The translations under genes were made by a program, and so were the position numbers. DNA of 6,173 nucleotides, taken from NCBI GenBank assembly GCA_002321855.1, contig DCMX01000211.1, forward strand, positions 1 to 6,173. Reading direction: 5' to 3'. Source of the DNA: Fidelibacterota bacterium UBA1611 (GTDB lineage Bacteria > Fidelibacterota > Marinisomatia > Marinisomatales > UBA1611). The notes under the pieces were generated by a model, which worked only from the letters and a program-made list of their open reading frames with translations, ran no database searches and was not told where the DNA came from. Of this stretch, positions 5,929 through 6,173 are shown piece after piece; positions within the stretch are counted from its first letter, which is position 1, and every line of letters starts with the position of its first letter.

Positions 5929-6173
5929 TTAGACATTCACCGCAAAAGTTGCTGTAAGGGCTTTTTCTTGGAAAAGAACCTCCGTTAACCTATATTTTTT
6001 TGTAAAGTAAACGAGGTAAGGGAGTCTATTTCGATAATCTCCTTCGAATAAATGCGCCCTTTTGGGGTAAAACGCATGATGTTTCGTAAATCTATTATGA
6101 TAATTAGCAGTCCATTTAAATATTTTTTGGCTACGATCATGTGGTTGACGAATCCAGTTTTGGGTGGTCAATC
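5929..6173 (-). CDS. Unrecognised protein, C-terminal fragment (5' end beyond window)
   Basis: The frame is open from the right window edge to a TAA at 5929, giving at least 80 residues. The first codon that could start it in view is a TTG at 6171, with no internal ATG or convincing GTG. It is therefore more likely the tail of a longer gene than a small complete one. The visible part is basic and very rich in aromatic residues and His (WTANYHNRFTKHHAFYP, then NRLPYLVYFTKKYRLTEVLF). It has no evident membrane helix, signal peptide or Cys, and I cannot assign a family. It ends 81 bases before the preferred start of the secreted-protein gene, on the same strand. Open frame length alone is modest support, so a non-coding alternative cannot be ruled out. 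Confidence 0.5.
   Translation of the reverse strand, partial: LTTQNWIRQPHDRSQKIFKWTANYHNRFTKHHAFYPKRAHLFEGDYRNRLPYLVYFTKKYRLTEVLFQEKALTATFAVNV

Overview
The window is an AT-rich bacterial chromosome segment with two gene blocks facing each other. Positions 1-1156 (+ strand) hold the 3' end of a succinate dehydrogenase/fumarate reductase flavoprotein gene (sdhA) and a complete iron-sulfur subunit gene (sdhB). Positions 1216-6173 (- strand) hold, in transcription order: the end of an unrecognised gene running off the window, a secreted protein that is probably an outer-membrane protein, a carboxy-terminal processing protease (S41 family), and a four-gene ExbB-ExbD-ExbD-TonB energy-transduction cluster. 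The two blocks converge over a 59-base gap.

The organism is a diderm (Gram-negative-type) bacterium, because it encodes TonB/ExbBD and a probable beta-barrel protein. Low GC, mostly missing Shine-Dalgarno sequences (exbB is the clear exception) and an S41 protease with a long C-terminal extension of the kind seen in Bacteroidota-like proteins suggest the FCB superphylum. Neomarinimicrobiota (Marinimicrobia/SAR406) or a relative such as Calditrichota would fit. This assignment is inference from style and family resemblance, not a marker-gene result.

The genes fall into two functional groups. SdhAB is the catalytic, electron-transferring half of complex II; its membrane anchor is not in view and must lie upstream or elsewhere. 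On the other strand, ExbB and two ExbD paralogues would form a proton-driven motor in the inner membrane. The TonB homologue would carry that energy across the periplasm to an outer-membrane partner. ExbD1-ExbD2-TonB are tightly coupled, with two consecutive TAATG stop/start overlaps. The protease gene just upstream ends in a terminator-like hairpin whose loop contains its stop codon, so the motor cluster may be a separate or attenuated transcription unit with its own strong ribosome binding site.

There are no RNA genes, CRISPR arrays, insertion sequences or long repeats, and nothing amounts to a clearly new system. The least explained parts are the secreted protein (4984-5847) and the partial gene at the right edge (5929-6173).
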